DNA of 64,000 nt from assembly GCA_012033595.1 (NCBI GenBank), contig JAAUQL010000001.1:54120-118119 (forward strand). The letters run 5' to 3'. A program made the translations under genes and the position numbers. This stretch comes from Cyclobacteriaceae bacterium. GTDB lineage: Bacteria > Bacteroidota > Bacteroidia > Cytophagales > Cyclobacteriaceae. Under the pieces are notes generated by a model. It did no database searches, was not told the origin of the DNA, and saw nothing but the letters and a program-made list of their open reading frames with translations. Shown here piece after piece: positions 40,843 through 55,404 of this stretch. The stretch's first letter is position 1; each line of letters opens with the position of its first letter.

Positions 40843-43247
40843 ATGGGAAATAGCAATACACCGGTATGTTTTCATTGTGGCGAGCACTGCGAGCGAGAGC
40901 ATATTGTCTTCGAAGAAAAGGACTTTTGCTGCAATGGCTGCAAAACGGTGTATGAAATCCTGAACCAAAACGACCTGTGCGTCTATTACGACCTGGAGAA
41001 AAACCCCGGCATCAGCCTGAAAAGCAAAAAGTTCGACGACAAATATGCATATCTCGACAACGACGACATTTCCAAACTGATACTCGATTTTATAAATGGC
41101 GACAAGGCCAAGGTTACTTTCTACATCCCATCCATCCATTGCAGTTCATGTATCTGGCTCCTGGAAAACATGTACAAACTCACCGATGGTATTGAGCACA
41201 GCAGGGTAAACTTTGTAAAAAAAGAATTCAGTGCCGACTTCAACCCCAATGTGATATCTGTTCGCAAGATGGTGGAGCTGCTCGCCACCTTAGGATATGA
41301 GCCAAATATTAGTCTGGAAGACAGCACTTTAAAGGACGACAAATCCATCAACCGCAGCCTGTATCTCAAGATTGGCGTGGCGGCCTTTGCCTTTGGCAAT
41401 ATTATGTTGCTGAGCTTTGCCGAGTATTTTGGTTTCGAAGGTCTGGAGCCTGGCATACAGCGCTTCATGTCCTACCTCAATATTTTGCTTGCTCTGCCCG
41501 TGGTTTTTTATTGTGCAAGCGACTATTTCAGATCGGCCTATGCCGGGCTACGACAGCGCTACATCAATATCGATGTGCCCATCTCGCTGGGTATCATTGT
41601 GCTATTTGTGCGCAGCCTGTACGAGATCATTAGCATGTCGGGTCCGGGCTATCTCGATTCACTGGCCGGACTGCTGTTTTTTTGCTGGTGGGTCGCTGGT
41701 TCCAAAACTATACCTATCAGGGGCTGTCTTTTGACAGAGATTACAAATCGTACTTTCCCCTGGCCATCTTCATATGGAAAAACGGCGAGCTGGTGAGCAT
41801 ACCTGTAAATGAGATCAAAAAAGGTGATGAGATCAGGGTCCGCAATCAGGAGATTATCCCAGCCGACAGTATGTTGAAAAGTGCGCACGCCAATATCGAC
41901 TACAGCTTTGTGACGGGTGAGTCGAACCCGGTTGCTAAGAGATTGGGCGACTACATCTACGCAGGTGGCCGCCAAATGGGCGAGAGCATCAGTCTGGAGG
42001 TGGTGAAGCCCGTGTCGCAAAGCTACCTGACCCAGCTATGGAACAACGATGCCTTTACCAAAGATAGGGATCAGAGCTTCGAAATACTAATTAATAAAAT
42101 CAGCAAATACTTTACCGTCGCCGTATTGCTCATCGGCTTAGGCGGGTTTTTGTACTGGGTAGGTCAGGACTTAAAGACCGCCCTAAACGCCCTCACCGCC
42201 GTGCTGATTGTCGCTTGCCCATGTGCACTCACACTATCGGCTCCATTTACCATGGGCACCACCATGCGCATTTTTGGCAAGCGCAATTTTTTTATAAAAA
42301 ATGTAAATGTGATCGAACGCCTCTTGCACATCACTCATATCGTTTTTGACAAAACGGGCACCATCACCTACAACCATAAAAGCAACGTGAGCTACGAAGG
42401 CAATCTGGTGGCCCAGCAAGAAAAACGCAGCATCAAGGCCCTGGCGATGAACTCCACGCATCCGCTCAGCAGGTTGCTGGCCGAGAGCATCGACGAAGAC
42501 ATAGACAACATTAGCCTGGAAAAATTTGAGGAAATTACCGGGGAAGGTCTGCAAGCCATAGTCGGTGGCGATGCCTACAAGTTGGGCAACCGTGACTTTG
42601 TGACCCTGGATCACAGTCAGACTTTTGCCCGAGCCGATGCTACGCAGATATTCGTGTCGAAAAACGAACAAGTACTCGGTCGTTTTAAAATCGAAAACAA
42701 ATACCGTAAAGGAATAGACCAGATAGTGGCAAGGCTAAAAGCCAGGTTCCGTTTTTCGATACTCACAGGCGACAACAAGACCGAAGAGCAAAGGCTAATC
42801 GGTCTCTTTGGCCTCTCAACCACGTATCGGTTCGGACAATCGCCACAACTCAAGCTCGATTACATTTGGAAACTGCAAAATGACAAGGATAAGGTGCTCA
42901 TGATAGGGGATGGGCTCAACGATGCCGGTGCCTTGCGACAAAGCGATATAGGTATATCGGTAACCGACGACACCTCCAATTTTACTCCGGCCTCCGATGC
43001 CATCATGACCTCCAATTCGTTGCAGTACCTGCCGGATTTTTTGGATTTTTCGCGTATTGCGCACCGCATTGTAGTAGCCGCATTTGTCATATCATTTATG
43101 TACAATATTTTTGGGATCACCTTTGCCCTTACGGGAAATCTGACGCCGCTGGTGGCAGCCATACTGATGCCGCTCAGCAGCATCTCTGTAGTGGTTTTTG
43201 CCACTACCGTCACCAACCTGATGGCAAAATTGAAAAAACTACTTTGA
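40843..43247 (+). CDS. ccoI: Copper-translocating P-type ATPase, CcoI/FixI type (frame break near 41680)
   Basis: One more T in the seven-T run at 41677-41683 joins two frames into an 801-residue P1B ATPase (junction LLFFLLVGRWFQNY). The N-terminus has a Cys-rich CFHCGEHC...CCNGCK zinc-ribbon-like region and an HMA domain with CSSC. Eight membrane helices carry the CPC metal motif (VACPCAL). The actuator has TGES, the P domain DKTGT and GDGLNDAGAL, and the N domain HP. Together with ccoS immediately downstream (1 bp gap), it matches the copper supply pump for cbb3 oxidase assembly. Intact motifs argue for a sequence error. Confidence 0.88.
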
Positions 43248-43248
43248 T

Positions 43249-43437
43249 ATGTCGGTAATCATCATTCTCATCATCATCAGTATATTGGTCGCTTTGTTTT
43301 TCCTGGCGGTTTTTTTCTGGGCAGTCCGCTCCGGCCAATTCGATGATACCGTTTCCCCCTCTATCCGGATGCTGTTTGATGAAAAAAGGCACAAAAAAAC
43401 CAACGGAGCAGAAAAGGATACGGAGGAGGAAAAGTAG
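43249..43437 (+). CDS. ccoS: cbb3-type cytochrome c oxidase assembly protein CcoS
   Basis: A 62-residue membrane protein: one transmembrane helix at the N-terminus, then the conserved FFWAVRSGQFDD segment (FxWAxxxGQFDD family signature) and a hydrophilic charged tail. It lies 1 bp after ccoI. CcoS is needed for heme/copper insertion into cbb3 oxidase. ccoNOP, ccoG and ccoH are not in the window. Confidence 0.9.
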   Translation: MSVIIILIIISILVALFFLAVFFWAVRSGQFDDTVSPSIRMLFDEKRHKKTNGAEKDTEEEK

Positions 43438-43530
43438 GGATGAAATAGCTTATTGCAAAAATACCAAAGTCAGGACAAATGTACCTGGTGGCTCCACTTT
43501 TCACGCCCTATTGTTTGGCATCCATCTTCG

Positions 43531-43709
43531 CGTCCTTAGCGTGTTTTTACTTTGTGTCTATAGCGAGAACCTTTATTTTTCCGAAGGAAAAATTCTTTTA
43601 TAAACTCCTTGTCTCTACGTTTTTTGGTATCACTCCTTAGCGTCCTTAGCGTGTTTTTACTTTGTGTCTTTAGCGTGAACCTTTATTTTTCCGAAGGAAA
43701 AATTCTTTC
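43531..43709. repeat. Two direct copies of a 69-bp repeat
   Basis: The segment 43531-43599 recurs at 43641-43709, 110 bp later, with two internal mismatches and a different end. Each copy contains an inverted repeat (ATTTTTCC-GAA-GGAAAAAT) and the phrase CGTCCTTAGCGTG. Non-coding on composition. It looks like an intergenic repeat family rather than a CRISPR: only two units, long, with an unrelated 41-bp gap. Confidence 0.65.
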
Positions 43710-43723
43710 GAAGAGCTCAAAAA

Positions 43724-43755
43724 CAAAAAAGGCTGGTCTGGAACCAGCCTTTTAA
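43724..43755 (-). terminator. Intrinsic terminator of the nrf operon
   Basis: A stem AAGGCTGGT / ACCAGCCTT with a short CTGGA loop is followed, on the minus strand, by TTTTTTGTTTTTG. It lies about 85 bp beyond the nrfA stop. It can also act on plus-strand transcripts coming from ccoS. Confidence 0.8.
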
Positions 43756-43839
43756 GATACAACATTTACTATTTGAAAATTTAATTTAACCTCATATCAC
43801 TAACGGATTTCAATTTGTGATATTGTAATCCATTCATGA

Positions 43840-45387
43840 TTATTTGATCAGCGATACCGCCCGGGTATTGATGTCGTACTGAGGCATGGCATCTTCACGT
43901 TCTTTTGCGGCTTCGTGCCATTCGCGCACTACCTCCTCCAAAAATTTTTTCTTTTCCTTCACCAGTTTTTCCATATCCAGCCCTATGTAAGCCTGGGCTT
44001 TTTCTTTGGTGCTCACATCGGCCAGGGGAATATCACCTTTGTGCCCCAGTTCGTACACTACTCCGGCTATTTTCAGCCTCGCATCCTGGGCTATTTTGAT
44101 GGCAGATCCTATGATCCTCAAGACTTCTACCGGGGCGTGTGCAGCCGAGCCATGGCCGGCGGCAGCAAAGTCCCACCTCCACTGTGCATGCCTGATGTCC
44201 GTCAGAGCAGCCTTCATTTGGGTGTCGGTGGCACCGAGCTTCCAGGCAAATTCTGCCTCCATGTGAGCCTTGGTCAGTAAGTGTTCCAGTTCACCACGGT
44301 TTTCCATTACGCGATCCATATTGGCGTACACGTTTTTGGTGAGTTCCTCGGCACTTTCCCTATGGCACACCTGGCAGCTATTGGCAATGTTGTTGAGCGG
44401 GCTTTGAATTTTATGATCGGTATATTTTACACCACCTTCCGATTTGTAGGGCATGTGGCAATCAGCACAGGCCACACCGCGTTCGGCATGAATGCCCGTC
44501 TGGTAGATCTCGTATCCCGGATGCTGCGCCTTGATCATCGGCGCTTTGCTCAGCTTATGCGTCCAGTCGCTAAACTCCATGTCGTCGTAGTATTTTTCTA
44601 TTGCTTCTACCGTCATGCCGTTGTCCCAGGGGAAAGTGAGGTAAGGCACCCCTTCGTAGGGTTTTTCTTTGTTGAAGTAATATTCCACATGGCATTGGGC
44701 ACATACAAGCGAACGCATTTCCTGGTGGGTAGCCTCATTAATGTTTTTTCCTTGTCGCTCAAATGCTTCTACCAGTGCGGGTCTGGTGATTTGCAAGTCC
44801 ATGGTGTTTTCGTTGTGGCAATCGGCACATCCTATCGGATTTACCACTTCTTCGCCGTGTTTCGACCATTTTCCCATATAAAATTCCTTTACCCCAATAT
44901 CGTCCATCATCCTGGGCACATCGGGGCTTTTGCAGGTCCAGCAGGTGGCTGGCATGGGTTCCTCGCCTTCGCCAACTTTTGGGGCGCCGGTACGCAAGGT
45001 TTGGGTAAGGTCTTTGACGGCATACACATGTCCACGAGGCTGGCTATAATCTTTGGAAAATCCGTATCCTGCCCAAAGAACCACCAAAGCCGGATAATTT
45101 TCGAGGTGGTCAATCACTGCGTTTCCATTGTATTTGCTTACAAACGAAGTATCGCGCATGGCCATGTAGCTTTCGTATTGTTTCGGGTAGTTTTGGCCCC
45201 AGACAATATTGCGCGGTTCAAACTGCTGGATATCGATTTTTTTGGCATCGAGGTATTGAGCTTCTGTCCTGCGCTCTATTATGCTGCTGGTAAGCAGACC
45301 AAGAGCAAAGACCACTACGGCGGTAAGTATAAATAAGATCCAACCCAACCAGGGTTTCGATTGTACTGATTTTCGAATAGTATTCAT
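43840..45387 (-). CDS. nrfA: Ammonia-forming cytochrome c nitrite reductase (catalytic subunit)
   Basis: A 515-residue pentaheme cytochrome with an N-terminal signal/anchor helix. The catalytic heme uses C-W-T-C-K (about residue 120), and four CxxCH sites follow (CADCH, CAQCH, CADCH, CQVCH). This is the exact NrfA pattern. It reduces nitrite to ammonium with six electrons in the periplasm, receiving them from NrfH. It is third in the operon porin-nrfH-nrfA, 12 bp after nrfH, and ends at a strong terminator. A role in anaerobic nitrite respiration or detoxification is well supported. Confidence 0.95.
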   Translation of the reverse strand: MNTIRKSVQSKPWLGWILFILTAVVVFALGLLTSSIIERRTEAQYLDAKKIDIQQFEPRNIVWGQNYPKQYESYMAMRDTSFVSKYNGNAVIDHLENYPALVVLWAGYGFSKDYSQPRGHVYAVKDLTQTLRTGAPKVGEGEEPMPATCWTCKSPDVPRMMDDIGVKEFYMGKWSKHGEEVVNPIGCADCHNENTMDLQITRPALVEAFERQGKNINEATHQEMRSLVCAQCHVEYYFNKEKPYEGVPYLTFPWDNGMTVEAIEKYYDDMEFSDWTHKLSKAPMIKAQHPGYEIYQTGIHAERGVACADCHMPYKSEGGVKYTDHKIQSPLNNIANSCQVCHRESAEELTKNVYANMDRVMENRGELEHLLTKAHMEAEFAWKLGATDTQMKAALTDIRHAQWRWDFAAAGHGSAAHAPVEVLRIIGSAIKIAQDARLKIAGVVYELGHKGDIPLADVSTKEKAQAYIGLDMEKLVKEKKKFLEEVVREWHEAAKEREDAMPQYDINTRAVSLIK

Positions 45388-45399
45388 GATGAGGGTTAT

Positions 45400-45990
45400 T
45401 TATTTTAAGGTATTGAGATTTCTGATAAATTCGGGCACGGGGCTTCCGGGCAGGGGCACTTTTGAGTTCGGAGTAGAGTTGAGCCCTTTCACCCGGCCGT
45501 GGGGCACCTCCCTGTGGCAATCCCAGCAGAGCTTGCCCTCGCCATGCATTTTGTCTTCCAGGGTTACATTCAGCAATCCAACTTCCCGGTTAACGTTCTG
45601 ATGGCAATTTTGGCAGTTTTTCTGCACCACCCGCTGACCCGCTTCATGCATTTTAATCACCTGAGGCTCGGTGCGCAAGGTAAAAATGGTGGAATGCCTC
45701 AGCCCGTCCTGCGCCTTGAAGAAATATTTATTAAACACGTTGTTGTGGGGCACATGGCAGTCGTTACACACTGCTACTTCACGATGGCTGCTGTGCTGCC
45801 AGGTAGCAAACTCTGAGCGCATTACATGGCAATTGACGCAGGTCTTCGGATCGTCGCTCAGATAAGAAACGGCATTGGAAACATACAGTGTGTATATGAA
45901 AATGCCCACAAAAAACGCGATGAGCAGATTGACATAGAAAATCCAGTTAGATGGTGGTTTGAAATAATCCAGTGTTTTTCGTAGTGCCAT
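45400..45990 (-). CDS. nrfH: Cytochrome c nitrite reductase small subunit (quinol dehydrogenase)
   Basis: A 196-residue membrane-anchored tetraheme cytochrome of the NapC/NirT family. There is one transmembrane helix (about residues 18-38) and four CxxCH sites (CVNCH at 51-55, then CNDCH, CQNCH, CWDCH). It oxidises menaquinol and passes electrons to NrfA. The gene is 12 bp from nrfA and 11 bp from the porin gene, so it is one transcript. Confidence 0.94.
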   Translation of the reverse strand: MALRKTLDYFKPPSNWIFYVNLLIAFFVGIFIYTLYVSNAVSYLSDDPKTCVNCHVMRSEFATWQHSSHREVAVCNDCHVPHNNVFNKYFFKAQDGLRHSTIFTLRTEPQVIKMHEAGQRVVQKNCQNCHQNVNREVGLLNVTLEDKMHGEGKLCWDCHREVPHGRVKGLNSTPNSKVPLPGSPVPEFIRNLNTLK

Positions 45991-46001
45991 AGTGCTTGGG
46001 G

Positions 46002-47310
46002 TTATTGTTCTTTAGCAGAAGTAAACAATTGGGGTTTGAAGGCGATCATAGCCCAGGCCCAATTTTGCATCAATGTACGGTCGCCTCCACTTTTGATCAC
46101 TTCCATGGTCTCGGTGCCAAACATTTGGGAGTATCCCAGGTTGAACTTCACATCTTTGGCCAATGCCAGGGAATATACCAGGTCGATCTCCGTGCCCAGC
46201 GAGGCATTGTAGGTGTCATTGCCAGGGTTGGCACCTTTGTATATTTTGGCCGGACTGGCAAAATAGTGCAGTGCTGCCGCAAGACTGGATTTTTCGCCCA
46301 TTTTAAAGTTGGTTTTTAGGTGCAAATCTATAAGACCTGACGTGACGCCGCTCCCGATTTGCCCATGATAATTTCCTACATAGAAGTAGTCCATATAGCC
46401 ATAAAACTTGTGGTTGGTGCCATATAGTGGATCGAATGATTTGTTTTTGTCGTCATCGATACTGGTGCCCGACAAGTATTCACAACCCAGGGTAATGGGA
46501 GTAAGGTCGGTGCTGAGTGTGGCATGCAAGGCGAACAAGTAGGCACTTACCTTGTTTTTGAACTGATCTTTGCCCCCCTGATAGTAAAATTCGCCATCCA
46601 GCTTTAGGTCGCCTGCGTTAACGCCTCCGACTACCCCATATGTCTGGCGATTGGCCATAGTGGTGTCGGCAGCTTGCCGGCCATCGTTGTGGAACAATAA
46701 TGAAAGCTTGCCATTGTCAAAATTTTTGTGCCACCATCCATAAAGCATGGTTTTGTAGTTGTTCACACCAAAATACGCTGTGCCTGCCAGATTGCCTGGT
46801 TCAAAGGGCATATTCTGGTTGTAGGCAAAAGCCAGATTCAGCTCGCATTGTTTCTCTGCATTCTGCCGGATAAACATGAGGGCATCGTGGCTGCGACCTT
46901 GTTGCGCCCAATCGAGGTTGCCCAGAAAGCGGGCATTGTCGTAGTCCATGGCCTGCCTGCCTACCTTCACGGCATGCTTGTCGTCAAACGCATATTTACC
47001 CCAGGCTTCATACACATTATTGAGCGCCGGGTCAGTTTTGTAGATTTGGCTTGCATTGCCCCAGGTACGAATGTCCTGGAGGGTGATGTTGAATGATAGT
47101 TTTTCTTTGGAGTAATCCATATAAAGGCGCGAACGCTGCTCAATAAAGAAGGCGGGATCCACTCCGTCGCCATGCAGGCGTTTAAAACCATTTCTGAATT
47201 CTGTACGGGGCCTTACTTCTCCCGTGATGGTAAACTGAGCAAAAAGACCAGTGGAGGTGACTATAAGCATGAGCACGACCAGTGATATGTTGAGTAAAGT
47301 TTTTTTTCAT
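46002..47310 (-). CDS. Alginate-export-type outer-membrane porin of the nrf operon (frame break near 47303)
   Basis: About 435 residues. The main frame lacks a proper start, but removing one A from the eight-A run just after the ATG at 47310 (plus-strand 47300-47307) gives MKKTLLNISLVVLMLIVTS, a normal signal peptide cleaved near FAQ-F. The body is a long beta-barrel with many Tyr/Trp and alternating strands, beginning ITGEVRPRTEFRNG, as in the alginate-export/OprD-like superfamily seen beside nrfHA in Bacteroidota. It may admit nitrite or other anions, which is inference. First gene of the operon, 11 bp before nrfH. Confidence 0.65.
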
Positions 47311-47460
47311 TTTTAATAATTATTGTTGTTTGATAAAAAATATAACCTTATTCATAGCACACTATTTAGAATTAAGCTGCCGTTTTTAGGCCATCACTTT
47401 TGGCTTTCAAAACCCGTCTCCAAATAATGCCCAAAACAAGCACCTAAATATTTTATCCTA

Positions 47461-47476
47461 TATGATTGCAATCATA
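47461..47476. promoter_or_regulatory. Perfect palindrome resembling an Fnr/Crp-family operator
   Basis: TATGATTGCAATCATA is a perfect 16-bp inverted repeat. Its core TGAT-N4-ATCA has the spacing of the Fnr consensus (TTGAT-N4-ATCAA). It lies about 150 bp upstream of the porin-nrfHA operon and about 155 bp upstream of the DCC gene on the other strand. Anaerobic control of nrf would make sense. The regulator is not in the window. Confidence 0.45.
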
Positions 47477-47581
47477 AATGAATCGCGTATGACTAAAGTT
47501 AAAAATAGTCAATGGAAAAAACACAGCTTACTATAAAAAATCCAGGCCATTCTTGTTTTAATTCCCGGACTTTGCAGCATA

Positions 47582-47599
47582 TCCGGCGTTTTCGCCGGA
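47582..47599. other. Perfect hairpin upstream of the DCC gene
   Basis: TCCGGCG, loop TTTT, CGCCGGA: a 7-bp GC-rich stem with no T run after it on either strand. It sits 33 bp before the ATG at 47632, so it would form in the 5' leader of that mRNA. It may affect translation or be a regulatory site. Confidence 0.4.
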
Positions 47600-47631
47600 A
47601 CATTATACCATATTGGAGGTTTCACAAAATA

Positions 47632-48051
47632 ATGGAAGAACCTTCAAAAGCCCCGCAAAAAAAGATTATTTATTTTGATGGCGTGTGCAATTTGTGCAAT
47701 AGCACCGTGAAATGGGTGTTGCGTCACGATACAAAAGCTGCTTTTAGCTTTGCTTCACTGCAATCGGAATTTGCTCAGGCTAATCTTGCAAATGCTAACG
47801 GTCAGGGTATAAAAACAGATAGCGTAGTTTATCAGGATGGTGATCGCTTTTACTACCGATCTGATGCCGTACTCAAGATCCTCGAAGAATTGGGTAGTGT
47901 ATGGCAAGTGTTCTTATTATTTAAAATTTTGCCCAAAGCGATACGCGACCGCTTATATCAGTTTGTGGCCAGGCATAGGTACCAGTGGTTTGGAAAAATG
48001 GATGCGTGCATCTTGCCAGACGACAAACTCAAGGGCAGATTTTTGGAATAA
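47632..48051 (+). CDS. DCC-family thiol-disulfide oxidoreductase-like protein (DUF393)
   Basis: A 139-residue protein from the ATG at 47632; a 40-residue upstream extension is not protein-like. The DUF393 signature FDGVCNLCN at residues 15-23 has Cys19 and Cys22 in a C-x2-C redox pair, and a DxxxY/F-RSDAVLKILEELG segment follows, as in the family. Predicted to be thioredoxin-like; physiological substrates are unknown. Alone on its strand between the nrf operon and the VOC gene. Confidence 0.82.
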   Translation: MEEPSKAPQKKIIYFDGVCNLCNSTVKWVLRHDTKAAFSFASLQSEFAQANLANANGQGIKTDSVVYQDGDRFYYRSDAVLKILEELGSVWQVFLLFKILPKAIRDRLYQFVARHRYQWFGKMDACILPDDKLKGRFLE

Positions 48052-48174
48052 TGGAGGCGATATCGGGTTGGATAGATGGTGCCTCGCACATATCACGGGG
48101 TATTGCTATGGTTTTGCGTTCATTCCTTGCTTAAATTTGATATAGTAATTTTGATCAACCATCTGCGATACGCC

Positions 48175-49173
48175 ATGAAAAGTCTTACAATCTGCTTTAT
48201 TCTTGTCTTTAGCCTGTCTTTCTCTCCCGCACATACTGCCGACGTTCATCCTGTTTACCGTAAGGTAGATCATATTATCTGGGTGGTTCGTGATCTCAAA
48301 TCAGTTCAAAAAGGGTGGATGGATATCGGTTTTACGGAGATCGAGCGCCTGTCAAATCCCAAACTCACTAGCCACGGCCTCAGAGATGAAAAGGTGAAGA
48401 TCAGGGCTGCGATGGCTCATTTGGGTGGTGCCAGAGCCTTGTGGGTAGAGTCTTTGGCCGGGGAATCCATCTTTTCGCGATATCTCGACAACCATGGCGA
48501 AGGCGCCCTGGCCTTGATACACAGGGTACGTGACAAAGCTGAACTCCATGAAGTAACCCAGGAACTGGCTCGGGCTAATATTGGCAAAATAGCAACCTAC
48601 ACCCTCCAGACCAGGACGGGGGCAATGCACTATACCATCATGGACACCCGTGACAAGGGAAAATACTATCTGGGATTTGTGATCGATGAACGCAGCGATA
48701 TCAAAAATGGGGAAGGGCAAAACCTGCAAAACCTACATTTTTCACAGTATGCCTTCGCCATTAGCGATGAGCGCCCCGTGTCTGAATTCTGGACTTCTGC
48801 CGGATTCACACCACTGCAAATCACCCATGGCGCCATCACCGACAAAGAGTACTTTGGCCAGAAGGCCGATTTTGATATGAAACTGGGCTGGCAGCGCTTT
48901 GGAGCGGTGGTTTATGAATGGATCATCCCCTTGAAGCCCCCAACAGTGTATGCAGACCATATCCGAATGCATGGTGAAGGCATTCAACACTTTGGTTTTG
49001 ATGTGGCTGATATGGACACGGCGCTTGATTTTTTTGAGCGAAAAGGGTATAAGGTATCTATGTCGGGTGGTTGGGGTGAACGGGCTAAGCCCGGGTCAGG
49101 GCGATTTGCCTATATCGACCTGAGCAAACTCGGAGGCATGACCATTGAGTTGTTGTGGAATTATAAGGAATAA
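48175..49173 (+). CDS. Exported two-module VOC (glyoxalase-like) protein
   Basis: A 332-residue protein with a signal peptide (ICFILVFSLSFSPAHTA, about residue 22). Two VOC modules follow: the first starts VDHIIWVVRDLKSVQ (about 31), the second near ITHGAITDKEY with its last unit at IQHFGFDVADMDTALDFF (about 270). His in VDH and Glu in IELLW are the expected metal ligands, and the pattern resembles methylmalonyl-CoA epimerase and dioxygenase-type VOC folds. The export signal is unusual for such enzymes. The substrate is unknown. The start at 48175 is chosen because it begins the signal. Confidence 0.7.
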   Translation: MKSLTICFILVFSLSFSPAHTADVHPVYRKVDHIIWVVRDLKSVQKGWMDIGFTEIERLSNPKLTSHGLRDEKVKIRAAMAHLGGARALWVESLAGESIFSRYLDNHGEGALALIHRVRDKAELHEVTQELARANIGKIATYTLQTRTGAMHYTIMDTRDKGKYYLGFVIDERSDIKNGEGQNLQNLHFSQYAFAISDERPVSEFWTSAGFTPLQITHGAITDKEYFGQKADFDMKLGWQRFGAVVYEWIIPLKPPTVYADHIRMHGEGIQHFGFDVADMDTALDFFERKGYKVSMSGGWGERAKPGSGRFAYIDLSKLGGMTIELLWNYKE

Positions 49174-49395
49174 TTTTGTGAGCCTCCATCAGCATAGTAT
49201 TTAAGATATAAGTTTAATACAGACTAGTTTTTTAATTTCGAAATTGCTGATTTATACTTTCATGAGTCATTGCGGACATCGTGGCATCGCACCGCGGAAA
49301 TCAGGAATTTGACCAGGCCGGATTGCGATGGGTTTTATCATGTCTCCACAAGTTTCTTATATTCGCATTTTCAATTACAGTGAACTGCCGGGTTG

Positions 49396-50430
49396 ATGAT
49401 CTATAGAAATATATTCATCGTTTTAATTTCTACCTTTTTCCTCAGTTTTGCCGATGTCAGGGCGCAGTATGTCGATGACAACATAGTAGTAGCGCAAGAG
49501 GGGGAAGGGATTTATGAAATACTGCGACGCAACGAACTCGAACCCAACGTACACCACAGCCCATTCATACTCATAAACAAAGAAAAACTAAAAGGAGACA
49601 CCTTACTGCTGCCGGGCAGCACCTATCTGCTACCCGAAAAAATCTTTACTCCTATACCGGCCAAAGCGGCCCCCGAGCGGCCAAAAAGTGTAATCAACCC
49701 CTTGTTTGGCAGGAATTATGAAAAAATCCCCATCATCGACAACCGCCTCGAAGGCGCTGTTTATTATCTGGTTAGTGGCCATGGTGGTCCCGACCCCGGC
49801 GCCATGGGTCGCTATGGCAGCTATATGCTCAGCGAAGACGAGTATGCCTATGACGTCACCCTAAGGCTCGCAAGAAACCTGATTTCGCATGGAGCTACGG
49901 TGTATATGATTATTCAGGACAACACCAATGGCATTCGCGACGAAAGCATATTGAAACTTGACCGCACTGAAACCACCATCTCCGGACAAGCGCTGCCGCT
50001 GAATCAAAAAGACAGGCTTCAGCAAAGGGTGGACGAGGTGAACAAACTCTTCTACAAGCATCAGGGGGCATACCAGCGCCTCATTGCCATTCATGTGGAC
50101 AGCAGGAGCCAGGGTCAGAACATCGATGTCTTTTTTTATCACCACGATAATAGTGAAAGCGGGCGCAAGCTGGCACAGGAAATCCATGCGGTCTTTAGCT
50201 CCAAATATGACCGCCACCAACCGGGTCGCGATTATCATGGAACCGTCTCGTCACGTAGTGGATTGTATATGATTCGCAACACCTTGCCGCCCATTGTCTA
50301 TATCGAGCTGGGCAACATCAAAAACTACCGCGATCAGCTCCGTTTTGTGATCAGCGACAATCGCCAGGCCCTTGCCAACTGGATAGAACTGGGCATAACC
50401 AATGATTTTAAAAAAGCTTCCGACCGATAG
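49396..50430 (+). CDS. N-acetylmuramoyl-L-alanine amidase (Amidase_3)
   Basis: A 344-residue secreted protein with a signal peptide ending near VRAQ-Y. The first domain (about 25-85) resembles a LysM-like or attachment module (IVVAQEGEGIYEILRRNEL). The Amidase_3 domain starts around residue 120 with the zinc-ligand segment VSGHGGPDPGAMG, followed by the LIAIHVDSR segment with the second His and a VYIELGNI segment with the catalytic Glu. It cleaves the amide bond between muramic acid and the stem peptide in the periplasm. A TTG three bases upstream is less likely as the start. Confidence 0.85.
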   Translation: MIYRNIFIVLISTFFLSFADVRAQYVDDNIVVAQEGEGIYEILRRNELEPNVHHSPFILINKEKLKGDTLLLPGSTYLLPEKIFTPIPAKAAPERPKSVINPLFGRNYEKIPIIDNRLEGAVYYLVSGHGGPDPGAMGRYGSYMLSEDEYAYDVTLRLARNLISHGATVYMIIQDNTNGIRDESILKLDRTETTISGQALPLNQKDRLQQRVDEVNKLFYKHQGAYQRLIAIHVDSRSQGQNIDVFFYHHDNSESGRKLAQEIHAVFSSKYDRHQPGRDYHGTVSSRSGLYMIRNTLPPIVYIELGNIKNYRDQLRFVISDNRQALANWIELGITNDFKKASDR

Positions 50431-50557
50431 ACACGACGGATGCCGCAATGAAAGTTTGAGATATGCGATATGTGAAGTAAGCCGGGCGGCTGCGCTTACT
50501 TCATTCGCATACTCAAATTAGGGTTTATTTGCTCCGCCTCCCCATCTTTTCAGTGCG

Positions 50558-55222
<4,665 letters not shown>

Positions 55223-55404
55223 TTCAAGAAAAATTATGTTTTGAAATTAGTATTTCCTGATTCAAAAGCATGGATGAATAAGCTAATAATTCGTGGTGAT
55301 GTATTCTCGCAATCATTCCTGTCTTTACATGTGTCAGTAAAAAAATTGTCAGCTAGCGATAAAAGTCGGGCATGGAGATTCCACACAAACATCTTCAATC
55401 GAAC

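Noticed and set aside
43531-43709. Two-unit CRISPR-like repeat
   Set aside because: Units are 69 bp, only two copies, imperfect, with no cas genes and an internal hairpin of intergenic-repeat type.
44281-45336. 351-codon plus-strand open frame opposite nrfA
   Set aside because: A shadow of the heme-protein gene; no recognisable domain and no start region.
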